Assembly: GCA_036506175.1 (NCBI GenBank)
Contig: DASXSE010000082.1
Location: 1 to 23,784, forward strand
DNA length: 23,784 nucleotides
From: JAIBJP01 sp036506175
Lineage (GTDB): Bacteria > Actinomycetota > Thermoleophilia > Gaiellales > Gaiellaceae
Reading direction: 5' to 3'
Shown here: one piece after another, positions 6,517-14,978 of the stretch
Layout: each line of letters starts with the position of its first letter
Numbering within the stretch: position 1 is the stretch's first letter
Program-made: the position numbers and the translations under genes
The notes under the pieces: model-generated
Database searches by the model: none
Told to the model about the DNA's origin: nothing
What the model saw: only the letters and a program-made list of their open reading frames with translations

Positions 6517-9500
6517 GTGGAACATCGGAGCGGTAGGCCGGTCGAGCTCCGCGACGAGAGTGTCTCCGTCGCCTCTAGCGAGGAGCGCAAGCTCGCGACC
6601 GTCGTCTTCGCCGACCTGGTCGGCTCCACCGAACTAGGCGGCTCGCAGGATCCAGAGCGGACCAGAGCGCTGCTCGACCGCTTCTACGACGCGATGGCGG
6701 CGGAGATCGAGCGTGCGGGAGGAACGGTCGAGAAGTTCGTCGGCGACGCGGTCATGGCCGCGTTCGGCGCACCCGCCGCGCACGAAGACCACGCGGAACG
6801 CGCTCTGCACGCCGCTCTTTCCATGCAGCGGCGACTGGAGGAGAGCTTCGGCGAGACACTCGCTCTGCGCATCGGCGTCAACACGGGCGAGGTGGTCGTC
6901 GGCCGCGCGCGGGAGGGAAGCTCGTTTGTGACGGGCGACGTCGTCAACGTTGCAGCCCGCCTCGAGCAGGCGGCCGAACCGGGAGAGATCCTCGCCGGCG
7001 AGCGCACCGTCTCCGCCGTCCGCGGCGCATTCGAGTTCGCCGAACCCACCCGCGTCGAGGCCAAGGGAAAATCGGGAGGGGTCACGTGCAGACGCCTTCT
7101 GCGCGCCCTCTCCCTGATGCGGCCACGCGGAGTGAGCGGGCTGCGCCGTACGTTCGTCGGACGGGACGCCGAGTTGGCCGCGCTGCACTCCGCATATGCG
7201 CGGGTGATGGAGACGGCCCGACCGCACCTCGTGACGATCAGCGGAGAAGCCGGTATCGGCAAGACGCGTCTCGTGCGCGAGTTCTGGGGTGCCCTCGCGA
7301 CGGAACCGCATGCACCGTTGCGCCGTACCGGGCGCTGCCTTCCCTACGGACAGGGCATCACCTACTGGCCTCTCGGCGAAATTCTCAAAGAGCACTTCGG
7401 GCTCCTCGAAAGCGATCCGCCCCAGACTCTGCGCCTCCGACTCGGTGCGCGGGAGATCCTTGGCCTCACTCTCGGCCTCGATGTAGCCGGCGACCTCCAC
7501 CCCCTCACCGCGCGCGATCGGCTGCACGCCGGCTGGGTCGACTTCATGGAAGAGCTCGCAACCGAGCGCCCTACCGTCATGCTCGTCGAGGACATCCACT
7601 GGGCGGAATCGCCTCTCTTCGACCTCCTGGACCGTCTTCTGAAAGACGTGCGCGGGCCGTTGCTCCTCATCGCCACCGCACGCCCGGAGCTCTTCGACCT
7701 CCGCCCCGCGTGGGGTGGCGCTCGCCGTGATGCTTCCACGCTCGAGCTCGATGCGCTCTCCTCCGACGCCACGATGGGCATGCTCGGTGAGCTCCTCGCG
7801 AGGGAGCTGCCCGAGCACGTGAGCGACGCCGTTGTCCGGCAGGCAGAGGGCAACCCCTTCTTCGTCGAGGAGCTGCTCGAGTCGCTCATCGACCAGGCCG
7901 TGCTCGTTCCGCTCGAGGAGGGGTGGACGGTCTCCGATCTGCCGGCGGGCTTCGCGGTCCCTGACTCCGTCCAGTCGGTCCTGGCTTCGCGGATTGATCT
8001 CTTGCCCGCGGCAGAAAAGGCCGCGCTCCAGGCGGCGTCGGTCATCGGGCGCGCTTTCTGGACTGGCCCGGTATACGAGCTCCTGCCGGGACTAGAGCCG
8101 GATTTCCGCATCCTCGAGGACCGAGACTTCATTCGCCGGCGCGCAGGCTCGGCGATCGCGGACGAGACCGAGTACGCCTTCAAGCACCAGCTGACGCGCG
8201 AGGTCGCCTACGCCGGTCTGCCCAAGGCGAGGCGCGCGCGGCTGCACGGCGACTTCGCTGCATGGCTCGAACGGTTCGGAGGCGGACGCGACGAGCACGC
8301 TCCCCTGCTCGCTCATCACTACGCCGAGGCCGTTCGGCCGGCGGACGCGGACCTCGCGTGGACGGGTGCCGAGGACGAGCGCGAGCGCATCCAGTCGTAT
8401 GCGATCGCTTGGCTTCGACGGGCGGCCGAGCTCGCGGTCGGGCGCTACGACATCGATGAGGCGCTCGAACTCCTGCACCGGGCCCTCGAGTACGCGCCGA
8501 GCGACGTTCAACTCGACCTCTGGCGGGAGATCGGGAAAGCCAACGCGCTCAAATACGACGGCGAAGCGTTCTGGGAGGCTATGCAGAAGGCGATTGCGCT
8601 CTCGTCAGACCGCAGTACACGAGCCGCCCTCTACGGCTATCTCGCGCAGGAAACCGCCGTGCGTCTGGGCATGTGGCGCAAGAGACCCGATCCACAGATG
8701 GTCAGAAGGTGGGTGGACAAGGCGCTCGAGTTGAGCGAGGACGGGACTCCGGCCCGGGCGCAGGCACTCGTCGCGCTCTCAGCCTGGGACTCGGAGCAAG
8801 GGCTCGCGCCGGCCCTAGACGCCGTCCAGCTCGCCGAGCGCCTCGGCGACGCTGAGCTCCTTACCGGCGCGCACATCGCTCTTCTCGAGGCGAACCTTGC
8901 GAGCGGACGCATCGAAGAAGCCCGCATCCTCTCGGGTTCGCTTCTCGAGTCGCTCGACGAGGTCCGGAACGCGGACGATCGCGAGGGAGTTCTCTGGACG
9001 GCGACGCTGGCGGAGCTCGCTGTCGGCGGCATTCCGAACGCGCGCGACCGTGCCCGTCTTCTCAGCAAGGAAGCGATTGAGCTCACGCCGCATCACCGTA
9101 TCCACGCTGTCGGGATGGGGATCATGGTCGAAGAGCTGGCCGGAGGCTGGGAGGCCGTCCGTGCGCTCACAGCCGACGCCGAGCGAGCGGTCGATGAGAA
9201 CCTCGCCACGCCGTGCACGATGAACGCGCGCACGCTCCTCGTCTGCGCCCTCGCGGCGGCGCAAACGGGAGAAGAGGAGGAGTCGCGCCGCCTGGAGCTC
9301 GCGGCCGACGCGCTCGAGATGACCGGCTACGGACTGACGATCGATGCGCCGCGCCTGCGCCTCGCACTCCTTCGCAAGGATTGGGCAACTGCAGAGGCGC
9401 TGCTCGAGTCGGGCGCGGCAATGTACTTCGCGTCCACGGCCGCACAGGCAGCGCGCATGGACGCGTTCATCGCGCTCGGCGACCGAGACCGGATCGAAGA

Positions 9501-9663
9501 GGAGGCTCCGCCGCTCCTTCGTCCGGGCTCGTATCTCGAACCGTTTGCGCTCCGCGCATTGAGCGTCGCGCGAGCCGATCCCACGCTCCTCGAACAGGCG
9601 TTGGCGCGATTCGACTCGCTCGGGCTCGAGTGGCACGCCGCCGAGACCCGCGCGCTGCTCTGA
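6517..9663 (+). CDS. Class III adenylate/guanylate cyclase with AAA-type ATPase and helical repeat region
   Basis: This 1048-residue protein starts with a class III cyclase domain (residues ~25-185). The two metal aspartates are Asp33 (FADLVGST) and Asp77 (KFVGDAV). Lys73 and Asp141 sit at the base-recognition positions, and Asn144 and Arg148 (VNVAARLEQ) at the transition-state positions. All are intact, so an active adenylate cyclase is plausible. A signalling ATPase follows: FVGRDAEL, Walker A GEAGIGKT (243-250) and Walker B LVEDIHW (~356-361). The C-terminal half is alpha-helical and TPR-like. Unlike LuxR-type relatives it has no terminal helix-turn-helix, so it should signal through its nucleotide product rather than bind DNA. 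The GTG at 6517 is preferred over GTG 6502 because GGGAGGA (6506-6512) precedes it. Input signal and partners are unknown. Confidence 0.92.
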   Translation: MEHRSGRPVELRDESVSVASSEERKLATVVFADLVGSTELGGSQDPERTRALLDRFYDAMAAEIERAGGTVEKFVGDAVMAAFGAPAAHEDHAERALHAALSMQRRLEESFGETLALRIGVNTGEVVVGRAREGSSFVTGDVVNVAARLEQAAEPGEILAGERTVSAVRGAFEFAEPTRVEAKGKSGGVTCRRLLRALSLMRPRGVSGLRRTFVGRDAELAALHSAYARVMETARPHLVTISGEAGIGKTRLVREFWGALATEPHAPLRRTGRCLPYGQGITYWPLGEILKEHFGLLESDPPQTLRLRLGAREILGLTLGLDVAGDLHPLTARDRLHAGWVDFMEELATERPTVMLVEDIHWAESPLFDLLDRLLKDVRGPLLLIATARPELFDLRPAWGGARRDASTLELDALSSDATMGMLGELLARELPEHVSDAVVRQAEGNPFFVEELLESLIDQAVLVPLEEGWTVSDLPAGFAVPDSVQSVLASRIDLLPAAEKAALQAASVIGRAFWTGPVYELLPGLEPDFRILEDRDFIRRRAGSAIADETEYAFKHQLTREVAYAGLPKARRARLHGDFAAWLERFGGGRDEHAPLLAHHYAEAVRPADADLAWTGAEDERERIQSYAIAWLRRAAELAVGRYDIDEALELLHRALEYAPSDVQLDLWREIGKANALKYDGEAFWEAMQKAIALSSDRSTRAALYGYLAQETAVRLGMWRKRPDPQMVRRWVDKALELSEDGTPARAQALVALSAWDSEQGLAPALDAVQLAERLGDAELLTGAHIALLEANLASGRIEEARILSGSLLESLDEVRNADDREGVLWTATLAELAVGGIPNARDRARLLSKEAIELTPHHRIHAVGMGIMVEELAGGWEAVRALTADAERAVDENLATPCTMNARTLLVCALAAAQTGEEEESRRLELAADALEMTGYGLTIDAPRLRLALLRKDWATAEALLESGAAMYFASTAAQAARMDAFIALGDRDRIEEEAPPLLRPGSYLEPFALRALSVARADPTLLEQALARFDSLGLEWHAAETRALL

Positions 9664-9671
9664 TTCGGGAT

Positions 9672-9677
9672 TACACT
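9672..9677 (+). promoter_or_regulatory. Possible -10 box for leaderless glycosyltransferase-PHP gene
   Basis: TACACT ends 7 nt before the ATG at 9685. This favours that ATG over the GTG at 9679, which is only 1 nt away from the box. No -35 hexamer or Shine-Dalgarno sequence is evident. Confidence 0.35.
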
Positions 9678-9684
9678 CGTGCTG

Positions 9685-11436
9685 ATGGGCTTGCGGATCT
9701 GCATGGTCACGCCGTTCGCGTGGTCGCAGCCCCACCCGGTCAACGAGCACGTCGCCGCGGCCGCGGATGAGCTTCGCCGCCGCGGGCACGAGGTCGTCGT
9801 GCTCGCGCCTTCGAACCGAGCCCGCGACCTGGCCGCAGGCCGACGCTCCCTGCGCAGGCTCAGCCGTGAAGGCGTCCCTCTCGAGGGCACGGTCGCCCTG
9901 GGCCCGGCGATTCCGGTCTCGCGCCGGAGCCGCATGGGTGTCCCCGTCGGCGTGCGCGCGAATCTCGAGCTCGCTCTCTCGGCCGACGCCTTCGATCTTG
10001 TCCATGCGCACGAGCCCGGCCTGCCGAGCCTTTCCTACCTCGCGCTCCGCTACACGCGCGGCCTGACGGTCGCCACGTTCCATTCGGTCGAGCGGCTCAG
10101 CTATCCGCCCGGTCGCCAGCAGCGCGAGCGGCTCCTCTCACGGATCGACGCCCTGACTGCCGTCGGCGAGGAAACCCTCAGCGCCGCGCGGCTCCGCTTT
10201 CCGGGCGATTACCGACAGCTTCCTCACGGCATCCTGCTGCCTGCCGAGATCAACGGACCGCCTGCGCAGGTGTTCCTTCTCGAGTGGCGCGCGGATGAGA
10301 TGTCGCGGGCCCGCGCGGCGCTGCGCGGGCTGCGGGACATGCCGGGCTGGGAGCTCGTCGTCCTGCGCACGCGCCCGCTCGCGGGCCGGCCCTACGTCCC
10401 CATGGCCGTCCGTGGCCGGGTGCACGTCCGCACGGTGCTCGACCCCGGATCGCGCGCCCGGGCTCTCCGCGGGGCCGCCGCACTCGTACCCGCCCACCGC
10501 GGCCTGGCGCGCCTCGCGCTCGAGGCGCAAGCAGCGGGCGTGCCGCTCCTCGATCCGCCCGGGTCCGACGTCCAGCCGGAGCTCGTCGCCGCGGCGATGG
10601 CCCGCCTGGCCGAGGACGGCGAATGGCGGGCGAGCCTGTCCGAACAGGCGAGGCGCACTGCGGAGCGCCAGAGCGTGACCGCGCTCGGAGACGAGCTCGA
10701 GAGGCTCTACCGTTCGGTGCTCGGGAGGCGACGAGCACCCGCCCGAAGCGATCCGCTGGGCGACCGCCCCTTCATTCTCTGCGACCTTCACATGCACACG
10801 GAGCACTCGCACGACTGCACCGTGCCCGTCGCCGAGCTCCTCGACTACGCTGAGACGCAAGGCCTGGGCGCGATCGCGATCACCGATCACAACGCCTTCG
10901 GCGGCGCCCGCGAGGCGGTGGAGCTCGGGCGCGGACGCCGGCTGACCGTCATCCCGGGCGAGGAGGTGAAGACCGACGCCGGCGAGGTGATCGGCCTCTT
11001 CCTCGAGAACGAGATCCCGCGCGGAATGTCGATGGGAGACACGATCGCCGCCATTCGCGAGCAGAACGGCATCGTCTACCTCCCGCACCCGTTCGACCGG
11101 CTGCACACGATTCCCGACGCTCCGACGCTCCACCGCCACCTGGCCGAGATCGACGTCTTCGAGGTTTACAACGCGCGGCTCCTGTTCGAAGGGTTCAACG
11201 ACGAGGCGCTCCGCTTCGCGCGCAAGTACAACCTGACGATGGGCGCCGGCTCCGACGCCCACGTCCTCCAGGGCGTGGGCACCGGCCTCGTGCGCATGCG
11301 CGGCTTCCAGACACCGGAGGAGTTCCTCTGGAGCCTTCGTTCCGCCGAGATCCTGCGCCGGCCGAAATCTTTGGTGTACCTCCAGGGGCTCAAGTGGGTC
11401 GCGCAGGCGCGGGAGCGGCGCAAGGCGGCGGTGTAG
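9685..11436 (+). CDS. Fusion of GT4-like glycosyltransferase with PHP-type metallo-phosphoesterase
   Basis: This 583-residue protein has two enzymatic modules. Residues ~1-350 look like a GT-B, family-4-like glycosyltransferase. It begins with the usual RICMVTPF start and the PVNEHVAAAADELRRRGHEV acceptor-side helix, then LVHAHEPG, TFHS, and a donor-side block ending LALEAQAAGVPLL. Residues ~365-575 form a PHP domain with its metal-binding motifs intact: DLHMHTEHS (His369, His371), ITDHN (Asp401, His402), PGEEV, YLPHPFDR, EVYNAR and GSDAH (Asp524, His526). PHP domains hydrolyse phosphoesters such as histidinol phosphate or nucleotides. The combination suggests transfer of a sugar and removal of a phosphate on one pathway intermediate, possibly in cell-envelope glycolipid synthesis; the substrate cannot be read from the sequence. 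ATG 9685 is chosen from the upstream -10-like box. Confidence 0.9.
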   Translation: MGLRICMVTPFAWSQPHPVNEHVAAAADELRRRGHEVVVLAPSNRARDLAAGRRSLRRLSREGVPLEGTVALGPAIPVSRRSRMGVPVGVRANLELALSADAFDLVHAHEPGLPSLSYLALRYTRGLTVATFHSVERLSYPPGRQQRERLLSRIDALTAVGEETLSAARLRFPGDYRQLPHGILLPAEINGPPAQVFLLEWRADEMSRARAALRGLRDMPGWELVVLRTRPLAGRPYVPMAVRGRVHVRTVLDPGSRARALRGAAALVPAHRGLARLALEAQAAGVPLLDPPGSDVQPELVAAAMARLAEDGEWRASLSEQARRTAERQSVTALGDELERLYRSVLGRRRAPARSDPLGDRPFILCDLHMHTEHSHDCTVPVAELLDYAETQGLGAIAITDHNAFGGAREAVELGRGRRLTVIPGEEVKTDAGEVIGLFLENEIPRGMSMGDTIAAIREQNGIVYLPHPFDRLHTIPDAPTLHRHLAEIDVFEVYNARLLFEGFNDEALRFARKYNLTMGAGSDAHVLQGVGTGLVRMRGFQTPEEFLWSLRSAEILRRPKSLVYLQGLKWVAQARERRKAAV

Positions 11437-11481
11437 GAACAGACCGGGCGCGTCCCGAATACCTACACCGCCCCTTTGACC

Positions 11482-12060
11482 GTGCCCGCCGACGACATCT
11501 CAGAGCGGTACCTGAAGAAAGCGATCGCCGAGATCAACGATCTCGGCCGTGAGATCGCGCACGCGGCCGGTCCCGACCGAACGCCGGTGCTGGGCTCGGG
11601 CCATCCGCTCGCGGACATCCTCCTCCTCAAGTACGGCCCGCAGGACGCTGAGCAGCACGAGGGCGTTGCGTTCTTCGGCCGGGCGGGCCAAGCCGTGCTG
11701 AAGTCCCTCCAGCGCCTCCACGTCGATCCTATGGCGATCTACGGGACGAACTGCCTCAAGTTCGTCGGTGCGGACGAGGAGCAGGCCGGGGCCTGGCTGT
11801 CGCGGGAGATCCACATCGTGCAACCGAAGCTCATCGTCGTCATGGGTCAAGATGCGCTTGGGTGTCTGAACGCGATCCGCTTCCCTCTGGCCGCCGAGGT
11901 GTCGAGCGAGCAGGGCACGATCCAGCGGTTCACGCCGACGATCGAGGCGCTGGTGTGCCCGGACCTGGACGCGTCGCTGGACGAGACGGGCGCGAAGCGG
12001 GCGTTCTGGGACGCTTTCAAGGCGATCGGGCCCTGGTGGTCCGAGCTGCCGCCGTATTAG
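11482..12060 (+). CDS. Divergent uracil-DNA-glycosylase-superfamily protein
   Basis: The product is 192 residues. The segment LLKYGPQDAEQHEGVAFFGRAGQAVLKSL matches the position of motif A of family-4 uracil-DNA glycosylases (GEAPG...PFVGRAG), and YGTNCLKF and LIVVMGQDAL match the next core blocks. Two features are unusual. The catalytic GEAPG is replaced by KYGPQ, and the HPS motif near the C-terminus is replaced by CPDLDASL. The four cysteines that hold the iron-sulfur cluster in family 4 are not recognisable either. Uracil excision is therefore doubtful; it may bind nucleic acid or do something else. The GTG at 11482 is one choice; a TTG at 11476 is nearer to a TACACC box (11464-11469) and cannot be excluded. 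The next gene overlaps its 3' end. Confidence 0.75.
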   Translation: MPADDISERYLKKAIAEINDLGREIAHAAGPDRTPVLGSGHPLADILLLKYGPQDAEQHEGVAFFGRAGQAVLKSLQRLHVDPMAIYGTNCLKFVGADEEQAGAWLSREIHIVQPKLIVVMGQDALGCLNAIRFPLAAEVSSEQGTIQRFTPTIEALVCPDLDASLDETGAKRAFWDAFKAIGPWWSELPPY

Positions 12061-12755
12061 CAGTCCTCGGCCTTCTCGCCGTCTACTACGCCACCAACGA
12101 ACACTGGCCAAACCTCGGCCAGTGGGGCGACGTCGCGTTCCTCGGGCTGGGCCTGATGCCGCTCACGTTCTCGCTCGTCTGGCTGGCGCTGCCGCTTCAG
12201 CGGACCGCCCAGAGACATCTAGCCGTGGCGGCGATCGGGTTCGTCGTCGCCGCATTCGTCCTCGAGCAGCTCAATCTCGACATTGCTGCCAACTTCGTGA
12301 AGATCGCGGCGGTCGCGGCCGTCGGTTGGTGGTTCCTCACCTTCTTCGAGTCGCTGAGCTGGGTTCTGCTGATCGCCGTGCTCATCGCGCCGGTGGACAC
12401 CTTCTCGGTCGCGCGCGGGCCGACGAAGGAGATCGTGGAGAACCAGCCGGAGGTCTTCAACGCCCTCAGCATCTCGTTCCCGCTCCCCGGCGAGCACGCG
12501 TCCGCACAGCTCGGCCTTCCGGACATCCTCTTCTTCTCCCTGTTCCTGGGCGCGGCGGAGCGCTTCGGTCTGCGCGTCGGCTGGACTTGGCTTGCCATGA
12601 CGCTTTCCTTCGGGACCACGCTCGCCCTCGCCGTCGCGTTCGACGTGTCGGGACTGCCCGCGCTCCCGCTGCTCTCGGTCGCCTTCGTCCTGCCGAACGT
12701 AGACCTGATCTGGCGCGCCTACAAGGAGCGCTCGGTCGCGACCGATTCGAAATGA
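12036..12755 (+). CDS. Presenilin-like intramembrane aspartyl protease candidate
   Basis: This 239-residue membrane protein has about eight or nine hydrophobic segments. Three signatures of presenilin / signal-peptide-peptidase proteases occur in the right order. PVDTFSV puts Asp121 at the end of a membrane helix, where the family has the YD motif (archaeal homologues have YDAISV). GLPDILFF has Asp163 in place of GxGD. The third is LPALPLL, the PAL motif at 208-210. Between the two aspartates is a polar loop, as in the family. Such enzymes cut substrate helices inside the membrane. GLPD instead of GLGD is a departure that could lower activity or change specificity. The GTG at 12036 overlaps the preceding gene by 25 nt, so translation is probably coupled. 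Its 3' end overlaps the convergent metallophosphoesterase gene by 37 bp. The assignment is by motif only. Confidence 0.75.
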   Translation: MVRAAAVLAVLGLLAVYYATNEHWPNLGQWGDVAFLGLGLMPLTFSLVWLALPLQRTAQRHLAVAAIGFVVAAFVLEQLNLDIAANFVKIAAVAAVGWWFLTFFESLSWVLLIAVLIAPVDTFSVARGPTKEIVENQPEVFNALSISFPLPGEHASAQLGLPDILFFSLFLGAAERFGLRVGWTWLAMTLSFGTTLALAVAFDVSGLPALPLLSVAFVLPNVDLIWRAYKERSVATDSK

Positions 12756-13456
12756 GCCGTCGCCTCGCCGGCTGAGCTCGGCTCGAGCAGGAAGCCTCGG
12801 ACAGCGCCGTCGTTGTCCGGATACCCGGTCGTCTCGAGCGCCTGCACCGCGGCCTGGACGTCGTAGTGCGCCCGCCGTAGCTCGACATCGGGCCCGAGCA
12901 GCGCCCAGCAGGCAATTCCGGCCTCGCCTTCATAAGGCAGGCCGACGCTGCCGGCGTTGACGAGCCGACGATCGCCGACCTTGCGATCGAACTGAACATG
13001 CGTGTGCCCGCCCACGATCACGCTCTCGGCGACGCCGTCGAGAATGGGATCGAGCCGCTTGGGCGGCGTGATCGCCGTGACGATCTCCTCGTCGCTCCGC
13101 GGCGAGCCGTGGCAGAAGAGCGTCGGCCCAAGTCCGTCGACGTCCAGGTGCAGCAACAGCGGCCAGGAGCGCACGAACTCGACCTCGTCCTCGCTCAGCC
13201 GGTCGGCGACCCAGGCGATCCGGTCGGCCCACGGGTCGTCGCCGTCAGCGCCGCCCGCCACCGCCCGGTCACAGTTGCCGCGGATGAACTCGGCGCCCGC
13301 TTCTCGAAGCCGTTCGAGGCACTCGGACGGCTGCGGCCCGAGCAGGAGATCGCCGCCGGAGAGGATCAGATCCGCGTCGGTCTCGTCCACGTCGGCCAGG
13401 GCCGCCTCCAGAGCCGGCAGGTTTCCGTGCACGTCGTAGAGCGCGGCGACCGTCAT
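12719..13456 (-). CDS. Calcineurin-like metallophosphoesterase (YfcE-type)
   Basis: This 245-residue cytosolic protein has the full set of metal-binding motifs of the calcineurin-like fold. They are DVHGN (Asp8, His10), GGD (Asp36), GNCD (60-63, the usual GNHD/E variant), FCHGSP (His116) and GGHTH (His151, His153). It resembles the YfcE/MJ0936 phosphodiesterase group; similar proteins hydrolyse phosphodiesters in vitro, but the natural substrate is unknown. It starts at ATG 13456 on the minus strand. I see no strong ribosome site or clear promoter in the 151-bp gap upstream. Its last codons overlap, in antisense, the end of the presenilin-like gene. Confidence 0.9.
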   Translation of the reverse strand: MTVAALYDVHGNLPALEAALADVDETDADLILSGGDLLLGPQPSECLERLREAGAEFIRGNCDRAVAGGADGDDPWADRIAWVADRLSEDEVEFVRSWPLLLHLDVDGLGPTLFCHGSPRSDEEIVTAITPPKRLDPILDGVAESVIVGGHTHVQFDRKVGDRRLVNAGSVGLPYEGEAGIACWALLGPDVELRRAHYDVQAAVQALETTGYPDNDGAVRGFLLEPSSAGEATAHFESVATERSL

Positions 13457-13607
13457 TGACAGCGGCCCCGTCCGTAAGCACGGTTGTCCGCCTCGCGGCC
13501 TGCAAACCGCCCGCCTTCGTCCTCAGTCGGCCACATAGCTAAAAACGGTATGCGACCTCCCTGCGTTCTTGGCCTGCTCGGTTTTCGCCCGCGAGCCGGG
13601 AACATAC
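13457..13607. other. Intergenic gap without a recognised gene
   Basis: These 151 bp separate the rRNA methyltransferase gene from the downstream metallophosphoesterase gene, both on the minus strand. A promoter for the latter probably lies here, but no clear -35/-10 pair stands out. A short CCCG/CGGG repeat near 13588-13600 is too weak to call a terminator. Confidence 0.3.
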
Positions 13608-14978
13608 TCACGAACGTGGCCGCCGCGTGAAGAGGGCCACGCACTCCACGTGCGGCGTGTGCGGGAACATGTCGACGGGCCGCACGCGCTCGAGCGCGTA
13701 TCCGTAGTCGCCAACGAGAGCCTTCGCGTTGCCGGCAAGAGTCGTCGGGTTACAGGAGACGTACACGAGTCGCGGCGCCTCGAGCGCGCCGACGTGACCC
13801 AGCGCCTTGCCGACGAGACCTGCCCGCGGAGGATCGACGACCACGACGTCCGGGGGACCCGCACGATCGCGGAGCTCATCCAGGTCGGAACCGACGTCGC
13901 CGGCGAAGAAAGCGGCATTCGCAATGCCGTTCAGCTCGGCGTTCTCGACGGCGCAGGCGACCGACTCCTCCGAGGACTCGACACCCCAGACCGTGAGCGC
14001 GTCTTTGGCCAGGGACAGCCCGATCGTCCCGGTCCCGCAGTAAAGGTCGTAGACGGTCTCCTCTCCGGTCAGACTGGCATAGGAGCGCGCGAGGTCGTAC
14101 AGCTGCTCCGCCATGCCCGTGTTCGTTTGCAGGAAGGCGTTCGGGCGCACGCGGAAGCGCAGGCCGAGGATCTGCTCCTCGATCGCCTCCTCTCCCCACA
14201 CGAGCTTCGTCGGAAAGTTCGTCACCTCCGCCGGCGAGTCGTTGACCGCCCAGTGGATCGAACGCACCTCCGGAAAGCTCCGCAGGATCGCGACGAAGCT
14301 CTCCTCGACGAGGGCGCCCGGCGCAGTCACGAGCACGACGAGCGCCTGCCCCGTCCGAATTCCTTCCCGCACGACGAGATGACGGAGATAGCCGTCCTGA
14401 GTCTCCTGGTCGTAAGCGGCGAGGCCCTCTGAGTTCGCCCAGTCGCGCACGGCGATTCGGATCGCATTTCCGAGGTCCGTCGTCAGCCAGCAGCGCTCGA
14501 TGTCCAGGACCTCGTCCCAACGGCCCGCTTTGTGGAAACCGAGCCCGACCCCCTCCGGCATCTGCGTGAACGAATACTCCAGCTTGTTGCGGTAATGGAA
14601 GAGCGACTCAGCCGGGATCGGAACCTCGAGCTCGAAGCCCGAGAGCTTTCCGATGCGCGCCAGGGCGTCGGCAACCTGAGCCGACTTGGCCTCGAGCTGA
14701 GCCTCGTAAGCGAGATCCTGAAAGCGGCAGCCGCCACACGTGGGGTAGTGCGCGCAGGGCGCCTCGACGCGGGGAGCACCGGGCTCCACGACCTCGAGCG
14801 CAGTGGCCTCCGCATGGCTGCGCTTCACCTTGGTCACCTTGGCACGCACGACGTCTCCTGGAAGACCTCTGCGGACGAAGACGACGAAGCCGTTCAGCCG
14901 CGCGACGCCGCTCCCACCGTAGGCGAGCGAGTCGATCCTGAGCTCGAGCTCCTGGTCTTTGCGAACGGGTACGGCCAT
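13608..14978 (-). CDS. 23S rRNA uracil-C5 methyltransferase, RlmD/RumA type
   Basis: The product is 456 residues. It has an N-terminal TRAM RNA-binding domain (about 8-65, with the IDSLAYGGSGVAR block). A cysteine cluster CAHYPTCGGC, with a further Cys in IERCW, should hold a 4Fe-4S cluster. The SAM-dependent methyltransferase domain shows YDLYCGTGTIG, VVVDPPRAG and YVSCNPTTLA, where the Cys is the catalytic nucleophile that adds to uracil C6. This is the complete RumA/TrmA architecture; the target is most likely a uridine of 23S rRNA, although tRNA or other sites are possible. A longer frame extends upstream, but ATG 14978 begins MAVPVRKDQELELRI, directly ahead of the TRAM domain. An exact 9-bp hairpin sits immediately before this ATG, where a ribosome site would normally be. 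It overlaps the end of the upstream YjbQ gene. Confidence 0.93.
   Translation of the reverse strand: MAVPVRKDQELELRIDSLAYGGSGVARLNGFVVFVRRGLPGDVVRAKVTKVKRSHAEATALEVVEPGAPRVEAPCAHYPTCGGCRFQDLAYEAQLEAKSAQVADALARIGKLSGFELEVPIPAESLFHYRNKLEYSFTQMPEGVGLGFHKAGRWDEVLDIERCWLTTDLGNAIRIAVRDWANSEGLAAYDQETQDGYLRHLVVREGIRTGQALVVLVTAPGALVEESFVAILRSFPEVRSIHWAVNDSPAEVTNFPTKLVWGEEAIEEQILGLRFRVRPNAFLQTNTGMAEQLYDLARSYASLTGEETVYDLYCGTGTIGLSLAKDALTVWGVESSEESVACAVENAELNGIANAAFFAGDVGSDLDELRDRAGPPDVVVVDPPRAGLVGKALGHVGALEAPRLVYVSCNPTTLAGNAKALVGDYGYALERVRPVDMFPHTPHVECVALFTRRPRS

Noticed and set aside
4993..6525. 510-residue minus-strand open frame opposite the inositol synthase gene
   Set aside because: Antisense shadow produced by strong GC bias at third positions; Asp/Val/Arg-rich and without recognisable domains.
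13457..13607. Possible small RNA or tRNA in the gap
   Set aside because: No cloverleaf, no clear promoter-terminator pair and no strong fold seen by eye.
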